A stretch of DNA of 64,000 nucleotides from Ruminococcus sp. (GTDB taxonomy: Bacteria > Bacillota > Clostridia > Oscillospirales > Acutalibacteraceae): NCBI GenBank assembly GCA_022779485.1, contig JALFTC010000046.1, positions 1 to 64,000 of the forward strand. Direction: 5' to 3'. Positions 17,225-25,931 of this stretch are shown one piece after another (the stretch's first letter is position 1; every line of letters starts with the position of its first letter). A program made the translations under genes and the position numbers. Below the pieces are notes generated by a model. It searched no databases. It worked only from the letters and a program-made list of their open reading frames with translations, and was not told the origin of the DNA.

Positions 17225-18205
17225 TTAGCTGTTGATTATATCGTAAAGCTCATTTGAGAACTTATAGTAATCCTTTCTTTCCTCTTTTACATAGGAAATT
17301 GCAGGACGAGGGTGGGTGTTGTACTGACCTGTGAGCATATACGGAATATCATAACCCCACTTAATGCCCTCTTCCTTTAGCTTTTCTATGTGATCCTCAA
17401 TAATCTTGAGGATAGGAGCAACCTTGTATTTTGGATTTTTAAGGAATCCTAAGAGAAGTTCAAGTGCACAGTTGCCTGCACCTCTGCCCATTCCGTCAAC
17501 GGTTGCGTCAAGGTAGCTGACGCCCTGAGTCATAGCCTCAATGGTATTTGCAAAGGCAAGCTGTTGATTGTTGTGAGCGTGAATACCAACCTTTTTCTTG
17601 TACTTGTCGGCATATTCACAGTAAAGCTCGGCAAGTCGTCTTGCCTGTTCTGGGTAAATAGCACCGTAGCTGTCAACAATATAAAAGGCATTTACACTGC
17701 TGTTTCCCAAAATATCAAGTGCTGTTTTGATGTCGTCTGTGTTAGCCTTGGAAACCGCCATAATGTTGATTGTTGTTTCATATCCCTTTTTGGCGCAGTC
17801 CTCAATCATCTCCACAGCGGCAGGGATAGTGTTGATATATGTGGCAATTCTGATAAGGTCAATAGGACTGTCCTTTCTGGGAATGATGTCCTTTTCAAAA
17901 TCTGTTCTTCCCACATCAGCCATAACTGCAACCTTAAGATTGGTTTTGTTGTCGCCAACAATTTTCCTGATATCCTCATCCTTGCAGAACTTCCATTTGC
18001 CAAAGTCTTTTTCATCAAATATTTCTCTTGATGCCTTATAGCCAAATTCCATATAGTCAACTCCGGCTTTTACATTTGCGTTGTACAAATCCTTAACAAA
18101 GCTGTCGTCAAACCTGAAATCGTTGCAAAGTCCTCCGTCACGGATTGTAGCGTCTACAACCCTAATATCCTTTCTTACCGAAAGCAAATCTCCCTTTTGA
18201 GCCAT
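17225..18205 (-). CDS. DRE-TIM metallolyase / HMGL-like aldolase, specificity unknown
   Basis: 326 residues of the HMG-CoA lyase/2-isopropylmalate synthase/4-hydroxy-2-oxovalerate aldolase superfamily. The signature is VVDATIRDGGLCNDFRF (metal and general base) and GIHAHNNQQLAFANT with DATVDGMGRGAGNC. The protein lacks the C-terminal regulatory domain of LeuA, so it is not a leucine-regulated synthase. Similar proteins near surface-polysaccharide genes are often annotated only as 'aldolase catalytic domain'. It is first in the aldolase-galE-cohesin run and is divergent from leuA. ATGGAGGAATTGAG precedes the ATG. Confidence 0.85.
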   Translation of the reverse strand: MAQKGDLLSVRKDIRVVDATIRDGGLCNDFRFDDSFVKDLYNANVKAGVDYMEFGYKASREIFDEKDFGKWKFCKDEDIRKIVGDNKTNLKVAVMADVGRTDFEKDIIPRKDSPIDLIRIATYINTIPAAVEMIEDCAKKGYETTINIMAVSKANTDDIKTALDILGNSSVNAFYIVDSYGAIYPEQARRLAELYCEYADKYKKKVGIHAHNNQQLAFANTIEAMTQGVSYLDATVDGMGRGAGNCALELLLGFLKNPKYKVAPILKIIEDHIEKLKEEGIKWGYDIPYMLTGQYNTHPRPAISYVKEERKDYYKFSNELYDIINS

Positions 18206-18362
18206 CTCAATTCCTCCATATCATTGATTTTGCGACAAAAGCAATCACAAAGTTTCTAAATGTTATAATAAACTTATTCTATAATACAATATAAAGGAAT
18301 TAAAAACAAGTGGTATATTCAACATATTTGCAAATAACTTTTATTTAAATTGGATAAAACCC

Positions 18363-18391
18363 TTGACAATCATTTACATTGTAAATATAAT
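18363..18391 (+). promoter_or_regulatory. Sigma-A promoter of the leuA T-box transcript
   Basis: TTGACA, 17 nt, TATAAT: a perfect consensus promoter just upstream of the T-box leader. Confidence 0.85.
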
Positions 18392-18397
18392 GGTAAT

Positions 18398-18661
18398 AAC
18401 AAAAAGATAGCCCTTAAAAACTGTGAAGGGAACAAGATATAAGCCCCTGTGCCAAGAGAGCTGTTGTTTGGTGAAAAACAGACGCAGAACTTATATGTAT
18501 AGCTCATCCCGGAGTTTTGCGGCTTATAAGGCCGTGACGGTTGACACCGTTATTTGTCAGGACTTTGTTGGAAGTCTGTAAGGAGCATATGGCGACATAT
18601 GCTTGAATTTGGGTGGTACCACGGATATTTGTTCGTCCCTACATTTAGGGGCGATTTTTTT
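18398..18661 (+). promoter_or_regulatory. T-box leader, leucine-specific (CTC specifier)
   Basis: The antiterminator T-box GGGTGGTACCACGG lies at 18611-18624. It is followed by an intrinsic terminator (CGTCCCTA / TAGGGGCG and seven T, 18634-18661). Stem I features are visible: AGAGAGCTG near 18457, GGTGAAAA in the apical part, and a likely specifier CTC (Leu) at 18503-18505 followed by ATCCCGGAG. Uncharged tRNA-Leu would pair with CTC and with the T-box, favouring the antiterminator, so leuA is made when leucine is short. The family and the leucine assignment agree with the downstream gene. Confidence 0.9.
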
Positions 18662-18703
18662 GCGTAAATGCGTAAGTAAGGAATAAAACAAGGAGGTTTT
18701 ATT

Positions 18704-20383
18704 ATGAAGCCGGGCTACAAAAAGTATATTCCCTTTAAGCAGATAGATTTGCCCGACAGGGAATGGCCAAAAAATGTTATTAAAAAAGCACCGATTTGGT
18801 GCAGTGTTGATTTAAGAGATGGAAATCAGGCTCTTATCGACCCTATGAATCTTGAAGAAAAGTTGGAATTCTTCCATGCACTTTGCGATATGGGCTTTAA
18901 GGAAATTGAAATCGGTTTCCCTTCAGCATCGGAAACAGAATACGAAATCTGTCGTGAGCTTATTGAGGGCAACCATATTCCCGACGATGTAACCATTCAG
19001 GTTTTGGTACAGGCAAGGGAACACCTTATCAAAAAGACCTTTGAGGCTATTAAGGGTGCAAAAAATGTTATAGTTCACTTCTACAATTCCACATCAACCT
19101 TGCAGAGAAAGGTTGTATTTAAAAAGGATATGGAGGGAATTATTGACATTGCTGTTGAGGGTGCAAAGCTGATTCGCAACCTTACCGAAAACTATGACGG
19201 CGACACCAACATCAGGTACGAATACAGCCCCGAAAGCTTTAGCGGTACCGAGATGGACAACGCTGTGGAAATATGCGAAAAGGTTATGGAAGAGCTTGGC
19301 TCAACCCCTGAAAATCCTGTCATCCTTAATCTGCCAAACACTGTTGAGATGTGCACAGCAAACACATATGCCGACCAGATTGAATACTTTATTAAGCATC
19401 TGAAAAACAGAGAAAGTGCAATTATCAGTATTCACCCTCACAACGACAGAGGTACAGGGGTTGCCGCCACAGAACTTGCCCTCCTTGCAGGAGCAGACAG
19501 AGTTGAGGGTACACTCTTCGGCAATGGAGAAAGAACAGGTAACCTTGATATTGTTACGGTTGGACTTAATATGTTTACACAGGGCATTGACCCCTGCCTT
19601 GACTTCAGCAACTTGCCAAAGTACAAGGAGATTTATGAAAGATGTACCAATATGAAGATAAGCGAAAGACAGCCATATATCGGCGAGCTTGTTTTCACAG
19701 CATTTTCAGGCAGTCATCAGGACGCAATTAACAAGGGTATGAAGTATATCAAGGAAACTCACGACGACTACTGGGAAGTTCCATACATTCCTATTGACCC
19801 TGCCGATGTTGGCAGACAGTATGAGCCTATTATCCGCATTAATTCCCAAAGCGGAAAAGGCGGTGCCGCATATGTTATGGAGCACAACTTCGGATATGAA
19901 ATGCCTAAGAAAATGCACCCTGAATTTGGTGCATTGGTACAAAAAAAGTGTGACGAGCTGGGCAGAGAGCTTATTCCAAAGGAACTGTTTGATGTATTTA
20001 CACAAAACTACATTGAGCATCCTAAGAAGTACGAAATTACAAACAGCAGAATTTTTGAAGAAAGCGAAAACGGAAAGGATTATGTTCACTTCAAGGGCAA
20101 AATAACCATTGACGGAAATGATGTGAGAAGTACAACAGGAGTTGGAAACGGTCCTATTGACGCATTCTTTAACGCAATGAAAAAGATTGGAATTGGCAAC
20201 TATGAATTCCGTTCATACAGTCAACACGCAATCAGCGAAGGCAGTGACTCTCAGGCTGTTTCCTACATTGAGTTAAAAACTCCGGAGGGCAAAAGCATCT
20301 TTGGAATCGGCATTGACCACAATGTCAACTACAGCTCTATTTTGGGAGTTATAAACGCTATCAACAGAAACGAGGCAGAGTGA
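18704..20383 (+). CDS. leuA: 2-isopropylmalate synthase (LeuA2 type)
   Basis: First committed step of leucine synthesis: condenses acetyl-CoA with 2-ketoisovalerate. 559 residues, the long bacterial/actinobacterial type that starts KYIPF...LPDREWP. Catalytic motifs are SVDLRDGNQAL, EIGFPSASE, SIHPHNDRGTG and GTLFGNGERTGN. The last 130 residues form the leucine-binding allosteric domain. AAGGAGG precedes the ATG. It is transcribed from the T-box leader and ends at a terminator; leuB/C/D are not in the window. Confidence 0.96.
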   Translation: MKPGYKKYIPFKQIDLPDREWPKNVIKKAPIWCSVDLRDGNQALIDPMNLEEKLEFFHALCDMGFKEIEIGFPSASETEYEICRELIEGNHIPDDVTIQVLVQAREHLIKKTFEAIKGAKNVIVHFYNSTSTLQRKVVFKKDMEGIIDIAVEGAKLIRNLTENYDGDTNIRYEYSPESFSGTEMDNAVEICEKVMEELGSTPENPVILNLPNTVEMCTANTYADQIEYFIKHLKNRESAIISIHPHNDRGTGVAATELALLAGADRVEGTLFGNGERTGNLDIVTVGLNMFTQGIDPCLDFSNLPKYKEIYERCTNMKISERQPYIGELVFTAFSGSHQDAINKGMKYIKETHDDYWEVPYIPIDPADVGRQYEPIIRINSQSGKGGAAYVMEHNFGYEMPKKMHPEFGALVQKKCDELGRELIPKELFDVFTQNYIEHPKKYEITNSRIFEESENGKDYVHFKGKITIDGNDVRSTTGVGNGPIDAFFNAMKKIGIGNYEFRSYSQHAISEGSDSQAVSYIELKTPEGKSIFGIGIDHNVNYSSILGVINAINRNEAE

Positions 20384-20416
20384 TTTTGTCTTTAAATTAA
20401 AAAATTAACAATGTTT

Positions 20417-20445
20417 AAGGGATGTTCTTTGGAGCATCCCTTTTT
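20417..20445 (+). terminator. Terminator of leuA
   Basis: AAGGGATG stem pairing with CATCCCTT around an imperfect loop (TTCTTTGGAG), followed by TTTTT. Confidence 0.8.
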
Positions 20446-20477
20446 ATGAAATTTTTTCAGAGAAATAAAAAACCGAC

Positions 20478-20506
20478 AAAAAACGCACTTCATTTTGAAG
20501 TGCGTT
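20478..20506 (-). terminator. Terminator of the coaD/rsmD run
   Basis: 11-bp stem AACGCACTTCA / TGAAGTGCGTT with a TTT loop. On the minus strand a T-run overlaps and follows the stem. Confidence 0.8.
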
Positions 20507-20540
20507 AAGTTATTTATACGATAAATTTTGTGAGAACGGA

Positions 20541-20996
20541 TTAACCTCTCTTGGATGCCTTTAAATCCTGACGAGTTTTACGAATTTCACCTGTAAGCTC
20601 TGTTAGAGTTTCGTCAGCTCTCTTCATAATGTCGGAAACATAGTCGCCTGCAACCTGTTTCATATCTTCAGCCTTTCTCTTTGCGTCGCTGATGATGTCA
20701 GCAGCCTGTGCCTCTGCCTGTTTTACAATTTCGCTTTGGTCAACAAGCCTTTTCTTCTTTTCTTCTCCGGCACGAACGATTTCCTCTGCCTTTTTCTTAG
20801 CCTCAGCAATGATTTGATTTCTCTCGGCAACAATGCTCTTTGCCTGACTAACCTCTGAAGGCAAACAATCCTGAATTTCGTCAAGGATGTCAAGAGCAGT
20901 TTCTATATCTACAACAGCCTTACCGCCTGTAAGTGGCAAAACCTTTGCTGTATCCATCATATCTACCAATTCATTGATTAAATCTTCCACTCTCAT
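20541..20996 (-). CDS. Coiled-coil protein of unknown function, V-ATPase subunit H-like
   Basis: 151 residues, almost wholly charged heptad-type helix (AEAKKKAEEIVRAGEEKKKRL, AEAQAADIISDAKRKAEDMK and similar), with a short N-terminal helix pair. There is no signal peptide or membrane segment. Such proteins near coaD and rsmD are usually annotated as ATPase or DivIVA-like from the coiled coil alone, and no specific function can be assigned. AAGGAG lies in the end of coaD and the ATG is immediately after it, so it is translated from the same mRNA as coaD. Confidence 0.8.
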   Translation of the reverse strand: MRVEDLINELVDMMDTAKVLPLTGGKAVVDIETALDILDEIQDCLPSEVSQAKSIVAERNQIIAEAKKKAEEIVRAGEEKKKRLVDQSEIVKQAEAQAADIISDAKRKAEDMKQVAGDYVSDIMKRADETLTELTGEIRKTRQDLKASKRG

Positions 20997-20997
20997 T

Positions 20998-21486
20998 TTA
21001 ATTTACTCCTTTTAATCTGTTATATATTTTTTCGTACAAGCAAGCAGGGACAAAATCACTTATATCCCCTCCGAAAGACGCCACCTGTTTAACCATACTG
21101 GAGCTTAAGTACATATGCTGTGAGCTGGTTGTAAGAAAGATGGTTTCAAGTTCGGGATTGAGTTTTTTATTTGTAAGCGCCATCTGAAATTCATATTCAA
21201 AGTCAGACACAGCTCTTAACCCCTTAACAACTGCAACGGCTGACTTTTCTTTAGCGTAGCTTGCCAAAAGACCGTCAAAGGAAACAATCTCAAGGTTATC
21301 AATACCCTTGGTTGCTTCATTTAAAAAGTCAATTCGCTCCTGAATGGAGAAACTGGGCTGTTTGCTGGGGTTAACAAGCACCGCAACAATCACCTTATCA
21401 AACATTTTGGATGCTCTCCGGATAATGTCAATGTGCCCTAATGTAACAGGGTCAAAGCTTCCGGGGCAAATCGCAATTTTCTCCAT
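20998..21486 (-). CDS. coaD: Phosphopantetheine adenylyltransferase
   Basis: Penultimate step of coenzyme A synthesis (4'-phosphopantetheine plus ATP to dephospho-CoA). Nucleotidyltransferase signature [15 protein letters not shown] (TxGH), [12 protein letters not shown], and [22 protein letters not shown]. The ATG at 21486 ([11 protein letters not shown]) follows AAGGAGA and gives 162 residues; the reading from 21513 adds nine residues with no site and is rejected. It is 16 nt after the rsmD stop, the common rsmD-coaD arrangement. Confidence 0.96.
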   Translation of the reverse strand: MEKIAICPGSFDPVTLGHIDIIRRASKMFDKVIVAVLVNPSKQPSFSIQERIDFLNEATKGIDNLEIVSFDGLLASYAKEKSAVAVVKGLRAVSDFEYEFQMALTNKKLNPELETIFLTTSSQHMYLSSSMVKQVASFGGDISDFVPACLYEKIYNRLKGVN

Positions 21487-21502
21487 TTTGGTTCTCCTTG
21501 AT

Positions 21503-22054
21503 TTAGCACTCAATCTTTTCCTCGTAACAAAAACTGCTTACCTTTATTTTACCATAGCGATATTCTCTGTCAAGGCTAAAATTGCAACATTTTTCAACAA
21601 TTTTTTCATCAACAGGATGTTCGCAAAGGATTATTCCTGTTTCTTTCATATTTTTGCACACCAATGGAAGAATTTCATCAATAATTCCCTGTCTGTAAGG
21701 GGGGTCTAAAAAGGCAATGTCAAATTTTTCTTTGTTCATAGCGAGAAAACCTTTTGCCGAACCGTTAATAACCTTTGACTTCTCTTCAAATCCGCAGTTT
21801 GATATATTTTCGCCGATAACCTTTAGTGCCTTTTTACTGCTGTCAACAAAAACAGCCTCCTTTGCACCACGGGAAATTGCCTCAATCCCCATCTGTCCAC
21901 TGCCTGCAAACAAATCGAGAAATCTTCTTCCCTCTAACCTAAACTGCAAAACAGAAAAAATTGCCTCTTTTACTCTGTCGGTTGTAGGGCGAACATCGTT
22001 GCCCTCAAGGGTAATTAACCTTTTTCCCCTTGCAACACCTGTTATTACTCTCAT
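21503..22054 (-). CDS. rsmD: 16S rRNA (guanine966-N2)-methyltransferase
   Basis: 183 residues. Family signature [13 protein letters not shown] at the start, [17 protein letters not shown] site [20 protein letters not shown], and the catalytic LDPPY in [11 protein letters not shown]. It methylates 16S rRNA in the assembling 30S subunit. AAGGTGA precedes the ATG. Directly upstream of coaD. Confidence 0.95.
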   Translation of the reverse strand: MRVITGVARGKRLITLEGNDVRPTTDRVKEAIFSVLQFRLEGRRFLDLFAGSGQMGIEAISRGAKEAVFVDSSKKALKVIGENISNCGFEEKSKVINGSAKGFLAMNKEKFDIAFLDPPYRQGIIDEILPLVCKNMKETGIILCEHPVDEKIVEKCCNFSLDREYRYGKIKVSSFCYEEKIEC

Positions 22055-22100
22055 TTTTTATCACCTTACTAATTCTATCATACCCCAAATAAAAACACAA

Positions 22101-23933
22101 TTACTCATCTTCATTTTTATGAAAATATCTGTACACCTCATCAGCAGAGGTTTTGTTCATCTTTGGGGCGTTTAAAAGCTCATCATAATCTGCCTGACTT
22201 ATATTTTTAATTGTTCTGAAGTGCTTTAGGAGTGCCTTTGCCCGTTCATTTCCCACAGTGGGAATATCGGTTAAGGAACTTTTAAAGGTGTTCATATTTC
22301 GCCTTTGCCTTTGGTAGCCGATAGCAAAGCGATGCACCTCGTCCTGTAGCTTGCTGATAAAGGTGAACAGCTTTCTCTTTCGGCTGATGGCAATTTCACC
22401 ATTCCCGGACACTATTGCCCTTGTGCGGTGACGGTCATCCTTTACCATACCAAAGACAGGAATATCAAGGTTGTGCCTTTCCATAACAGGGAGTACTGCA
22501 TTCACCTGACCCTTGCCACCGTCAAGGAGGATTAAATCCGGCTTTCTGCCAAAGCCAACACCTTCCTCGGCATTTTCGTATTCGGTAAGCCTTCTGTCAA
22601 TTACCTCCGCCATAGATGCGTAGTCATCCTGACCGTCAAAGCCCTTTATTTTAAACTTTTTGTACGCACTTTTGTTCATCTTACCGTTTTCGCACACTAC
22701 CATACCGCAAACATTTTCTGTTCCGCTAAGGTTACTGTTGTCGTAAGCCTCGATGTATTCCGGTATTTTTTCAAGTCCGAGTGCGTCACGCAGTTCTTCA
22801 AGGACAGAGTATTCTCCTGTGGTACTGCCCTTGGTTTGTGCAAGTCTTTCCGTTGCATTTTTTCGGCACATATCCACAAGCTGTTTTTGGTCGCCCCTTT
22901 GGGGAACAACTATATACACCCTTGCACCACGCTTTTCGCTGAGCCACTGTTCAAGGAGTTCAGAGTCCAAAACCTCCCTGTCAAGGGTAATCTGCTTTGG
23001 AACATCGTCACGAATTGTGTAATACCTTGTTATAAACTCCGACATCATTTCAATACTGTCATTGTCGTTGTCCACCATAAAATGCTCTCTGTCAAACAGC
23101 TTGCCGTCCTTAAAGCGGAACACCTCAAATGTACCCTTGTCACCGTCTGTGATGTAGGCAATCACATCCTGTTCGTCCACCTTGATGTCAACAACCTTTT
23201 GCTTGTCGTTCATCTTCTTAACTGCGGAAATTCTGTCACGGATTTTTGCCGCTTTTTCAAAGTCCAGCCTTTCAGCAGCCTCGTTCATCTCTTTGGTCAT
23301 CTCGGCAACAGCAGATGTTGAACCGCCTTTTAGAAACTTTAATGCAGACTCCACACGCTCATTATAGTCACCAAGACTCACCCTGCCTGTACAGGGAGCA
23401 CAGCACTGCTTGATGTGGTAGTTAAGGCAAGGTCTTGCTTTGCGAATATCACGAGGAAATTGCCTGTTGCAGGTTGGTAGCATAAAAATCCTGTTTGCCT
23501 CCTCCACAGCACTTTTTACATAGTAGGAGCTTTTGTAGGGGCCGATATAAGTTGCAGAGGGGTCGTCCTGTTGTAAGGAATATGAGATTTTCTTCCATTT
23601 ATCCCCTGTCACCTTAATATAACTGTAACCCTTGTCGTCCTTTAGGAGAATGTTGTACTTTGGTGCATTTTGCTTTATGAGGGAGCACTCCAAAATAAGC
23701 GCCTCAAATTCGCTGTCGGTAATTATATAGTCAAAATCGTCAACATTACTCACCATACGGCGTACCTTTTCCATATGGTTATTCTGTGAGCCAAAGTACT
23801 GGCTCACCCTGTTTTTCAGTGCCTTTGCCTTTCCGATATAGATAATATTGCGGTCCTTGTCCCTCATAATATAAACTCCGGGGAGCTTTGGAAGTGCCAT
23901 TGACTTTTTTCTCAGTTCTTTAATTTTGTCCAC
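22101..23933 (-). CDS. uvrC: Excinuclease ABC subunit C
   Basis: Makes the two incisions in nucleotide excision repair with UvrA/UvrB. 610 residues: GIY-YIG domain (GVYIMRD, YIGKAKALKNRVSQYF) at the N-terminus; cysteine cluster region CNRQFPRDIRKARPC...CCAPC; UVR motif near 200; UvrC RNase H-like domain (EAYDNSNLSGT, DLILLDGGKGQVNAV); and a helix-hairpin-helix near the C-terminus (LTDIPTVGNERAKALL). The start codon is GTG at 23933, with AAAGGGTGAT 7 nt upstream. No LexA box was recognised upstream. Confidence 0.96.
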   Translation of the reverse strand: MDKIKELRKKSMALPKLPGVYIMRDKDRNIIYIGKAKALKNRVSQYFGSQNNHMEKVRRMVSNVDDFDYIITDSEFEALILECSLIKQNAPKYNILLKDDKGYSYIKVTGDKWKKISYSLQQDDPSATYIGPYKSSYYVKSAVEEANRIFMLPTCNRQFPRDIRKARPCLNYHIKQCCAPCTGRVSLGDYNERVESALKFLKGGSTSAVAEMTKEMNEAAERLDFEKAAKIRDRISAVKKMNDKQKVVDIKVDEQDVIAYITDGDKGTFEVFRFKDGKLFDREHFMVDNDNDSIEMMSEFITRYYTIRDDVPKQITLDREVLDSELLEQWLSEKRGARVYIVVPQRGDQKQLVDMCRKNATERLAQTKGSTTGEYSVLEELRDALGLEKIPEYIEAYDNSNLSGTENVCGMVVCENGKMNKSAYKKFKIKGFDGQDDYASMAEVIDRRLTEYENAEEGVGFGRKPDLILLDGGKGQVNAVLPVMERHNLDIPVFGMVKDDRHRTRAIVSGNGEIAISRKRKLFTFISKLQDEVHRFAIGYQRQRRNMNTFKSSLTDIPTVGNERAKALLKHFRTIKNISQADYDELLNAPKMNKTSADEVYRYFHKNEDE

Positions 23934-23950
23934 AATATCACCCTTTCTGC

Positions 23951-23979
23951 AAAAAAATAAGGGTGGTTAAAAACCACCC
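23951..23979 (-). terminator. Terminator of the HPr-like gene
   Basis: Stem GGGTGGTT / AACCACCC with AAA loop; TTATTTTTTT follows on the minus strand. Confidence 0.8.
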
Positions 23980-23994
23980 GAAAAAAAGCAATGA

Positions 23995-24261
23995 TTAAAG
24001 TCCTGTAAAGCCTGACTCTACAAGTGCAACAATACCCTCTGTTGCATCCTTTTCGTCTGCGCCGTCAGCAATAACCTTGATTGTTGTGCCGCCTACAACA
24101 CCGAGGGACAAAACGCCAAGAAGGCTCTTGCCGCTTACTTTTCTTTCGTCCTTTTCAACCCAAATAGTTGATTTGTATTCGTTAGCCTTCTGAATAAAAA
24201 ATGTTGCCGGTCTTCCTCTAAGTCCTGCCTTGTTTTGAACTAAAACTTCCTTAACATACAT
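23995..24261 (-). CDS. HPr-like protein with Arg at the phosphocarrier His15 position (Crh-like)
   Basis: 88 residues with the full HPr/PTSH1 fold. Residue 15 is Arg in NKAGLRGRPAT, where true HPr has the phosphorylated His (GLHARPA). The codons read CTT AGA GGA AGA. The regulatory serine is kept at exactly position 46 in GKSLLGVLSLG. A protein like this cannot carry phosphate from Enzyme I but could be phosphorylated by HPr kinase and act with CcpA, as Bacillus Crh does (Crh has Gln15). That role is inferred. It is monocistronic between a terminator and trmD. Confidence 0.9.
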   Translation of the reverse strand: MYVKEVLVQNKAGLRGRPATFFIQKANEYKSTIWVEKDERKVSGKSLLGVLSLGVVGGTTIKVIADGADEKDATEGIVALVESGFTGL

Positions 24262-24503
24262 TTCTAAATCCCTCTCCTGTACAATCTAAAGACTTGACAT
24301 ATAATATCAAACTACAATATCAATTTAGTAGTATTATAACCCCTTAAAAAAACTAAATCAACCTTATTTTTCAAATTCGTTTCACTACACATTCACAAAG
24401 AATTTTAAAATCTTTTTCTTGTGCAATACGACGAAAAAATAATATCATTTTTGTACTTTCGTCACAAGTTAAGTGGATAAAAAACCTATTATAAGCCTAT
24501 TAT

Positions 24504-25244
24504 TTACTTTTTATTGCTATTAATATAAGTTTTTAAAAAATCATTGTCCTCTTTTGATAATTCCTTTTTTTCTATCATATCCGGACGCTTGTTAAGTGTG
24601 TTTATCAAAGACTGCTCATATCTCCACCTGTCAACATTTGCGTGGTGTCCGCTTGTGAGAACAGCAGGCACCTCCATACCACGCCAATTTTGTGGTTTTG
24701 TGTACTGGGGATACTCCAACAGTCCGTTGTAGTGGCTTTCCTCGGTAAAGCACAAATCATCGGAAAGCACACCCTTTGCCATCCTTGAAAGTGCGTCAAC
24801 AAACACAAGGGCAGGTAATTCCCCACCTGTCAGCACATAGTCACCTATTGAAATTTCTTCATCAATAAGACTGTCCAGAACACGCTGGTCAACGCCCTCA
24901 TAGTGACCGCATAAGACACAAATATTTTCTTTTTGTGCCAATTCCTTAAGATGCTTTTGCGTTAGTGTTTTCCCCTGCGGTGACATATATACAAAGTGCG
25001 GTCTTGTACCTGTCTGTTTGCAAATATCTTCAAAGCAAAGTGCAATAGGCTCTGCCTTCATCAGCATACCCATTCCACCGCCGTAGGGGGTGTCGTCAAC
25101 CCTTTTGTGCTTATCAAAGGCAAAGTCCCTAAGCTGATGGGTAACAATCTCAAGCACACCCTTTTTCTGTGCCCTGCCGATTATACTTTCGTTAAGCACC
25201 GCATCACACATTTCGGGGAACAGTGTTATTATATCAATCCTCAT
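24504..25244 (-). CDS. trmD: tRNA (guanine37-N1)-methyltransferase
   Basis: Methylates G37 in tRNAs with G36 and prevents frameshifting. SPOUT family: IDIITLFPEM start, YGGGMGMLMKAEPI, CGHYEGVDQRV (knot), SIGDYVLTGGELPALV, and NGLLEYPQYTKPQNWRGMEVP. 246 residues from the ATG at 25244 (AAAGGG upstream); a TTG one codon earlier is less likely. It overlaps the rimM end by 11 nt, so translation is probably coupled. The standard rimM-trmD order is kept, but rpsP and rplS are absent here. Confidence 0.96.
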   Translation of the reverse strand: MRIDIITLFPEMCDAVLNESIIGRAQKKGVLEIVTHQLRDFAFDKHKRVDDTPYGGGMGMLMKAEPIALCFEDICKQTGTRPHFVYMSPQGKTLTQKHLKELAQKENICVLCGHYEGVDQRVLDSLIDEEISIGDYVLTGGELPALVFVDALSRMAKGVLSDDLCFTEESHYNGLLEYPQYTKPQNWRGMEVPAVLTSGHHANVDRWRYEQSLINTLNKRPDMIEKKELSKEDNDFLKTYINSNKK

Positions 25245-25746
25245 CAAAAAGCCCTTTCATTGGTTCAATGAGTATATACTCATCACTTACATTAACTTCC
25301 TTAACAATTTCGTCTATCTTAGGCATATAAAAGGGCTTGTTACTTTCACCCTTTACCTCGTACACATCATTAGCACCTGTGTTCAGAACATCACTAACCC
25401 TGCCGTATACTGTTCCATCGTTGATGTTACGCACCTCACAGCCGATAATATCCTGTACAAAGTACACATCATCAGGCAATGGACAATCCTTTCTGTCCAT
25501 ATACAGCACAGTACCAACAAGAGGTATTGCGTCGTCAATATTTTCTATCCCCTTAATCTTCATAAGAGCAATATTTTTGTGCGGTCGGCTTTTTACGGAA
25601 ATTTTCTTCTCACCCTTATCATCAAGGTACAGAGTTTTAAAGTAAGAGAAAAATTCTCCGCTGTCACACCAAAGTTCTACACGACATTCACCTCTGATGC
25701 CGTGAGTGCCCACAATTTTTCCTATTTCAAGATAGTTTTTTATCAT
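25234..25746 (-). CDS. rimM: 16S rRNA processing protein RimM
   Basis: A 170-residue 30S maturation factor binding S19. N-terminal RimM domain (GKIVGTHGIRGECRVE) and C-terminal PRC-barrel (DDVYFVQDIIGCEV, GRVSDVLNTGANDVYEV). GGAGAATTGTT precedes the ATG. Overlaps trmD. Confidence 0.95.
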   Translation of the reverse strand: MIKNYLEIGKIVGTHGIRGECRVELWCDSGEFFSYFKTLYLDDKGEKKISVKSRPHKNIALMKIKGIENIDDAIPLVGTVLYMDRKDCPLPDDVYFVQDIIGCEVRNINDGTVYGRVSDVLNTGANDVYEVKGESNKPFYMPKIDEIVKEVNVSDEYILIEPMKGLFDED

Positions 25747-25824
25747 AACAATTCTCCAAAAAAGTCATTATAAAGTCATTTACGGTGTATTTTATCATAA
25801 AATTCAACTATGTTCAATATCCAC

Positions 25825-25853
25825 TTGAATTTATTGTCTATTTTAGATATAAT
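25825..25853 (+). promoter_or_regulatory. Candidate sigma-A promoter of the membrane glycosyltransferase-like gene
   Basis: TTGAAT, 17 nt, TATAAT, 79 nt before the ATG at 25932. Confidence 0.7.
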
Positions 25854-25931
25854 TAAAATAACTTATGCCTGACACCTATAATGGAATATACGGATGTTTG
25901 GCACAAATAAAAGAAAAGGATTTAAAAAATT

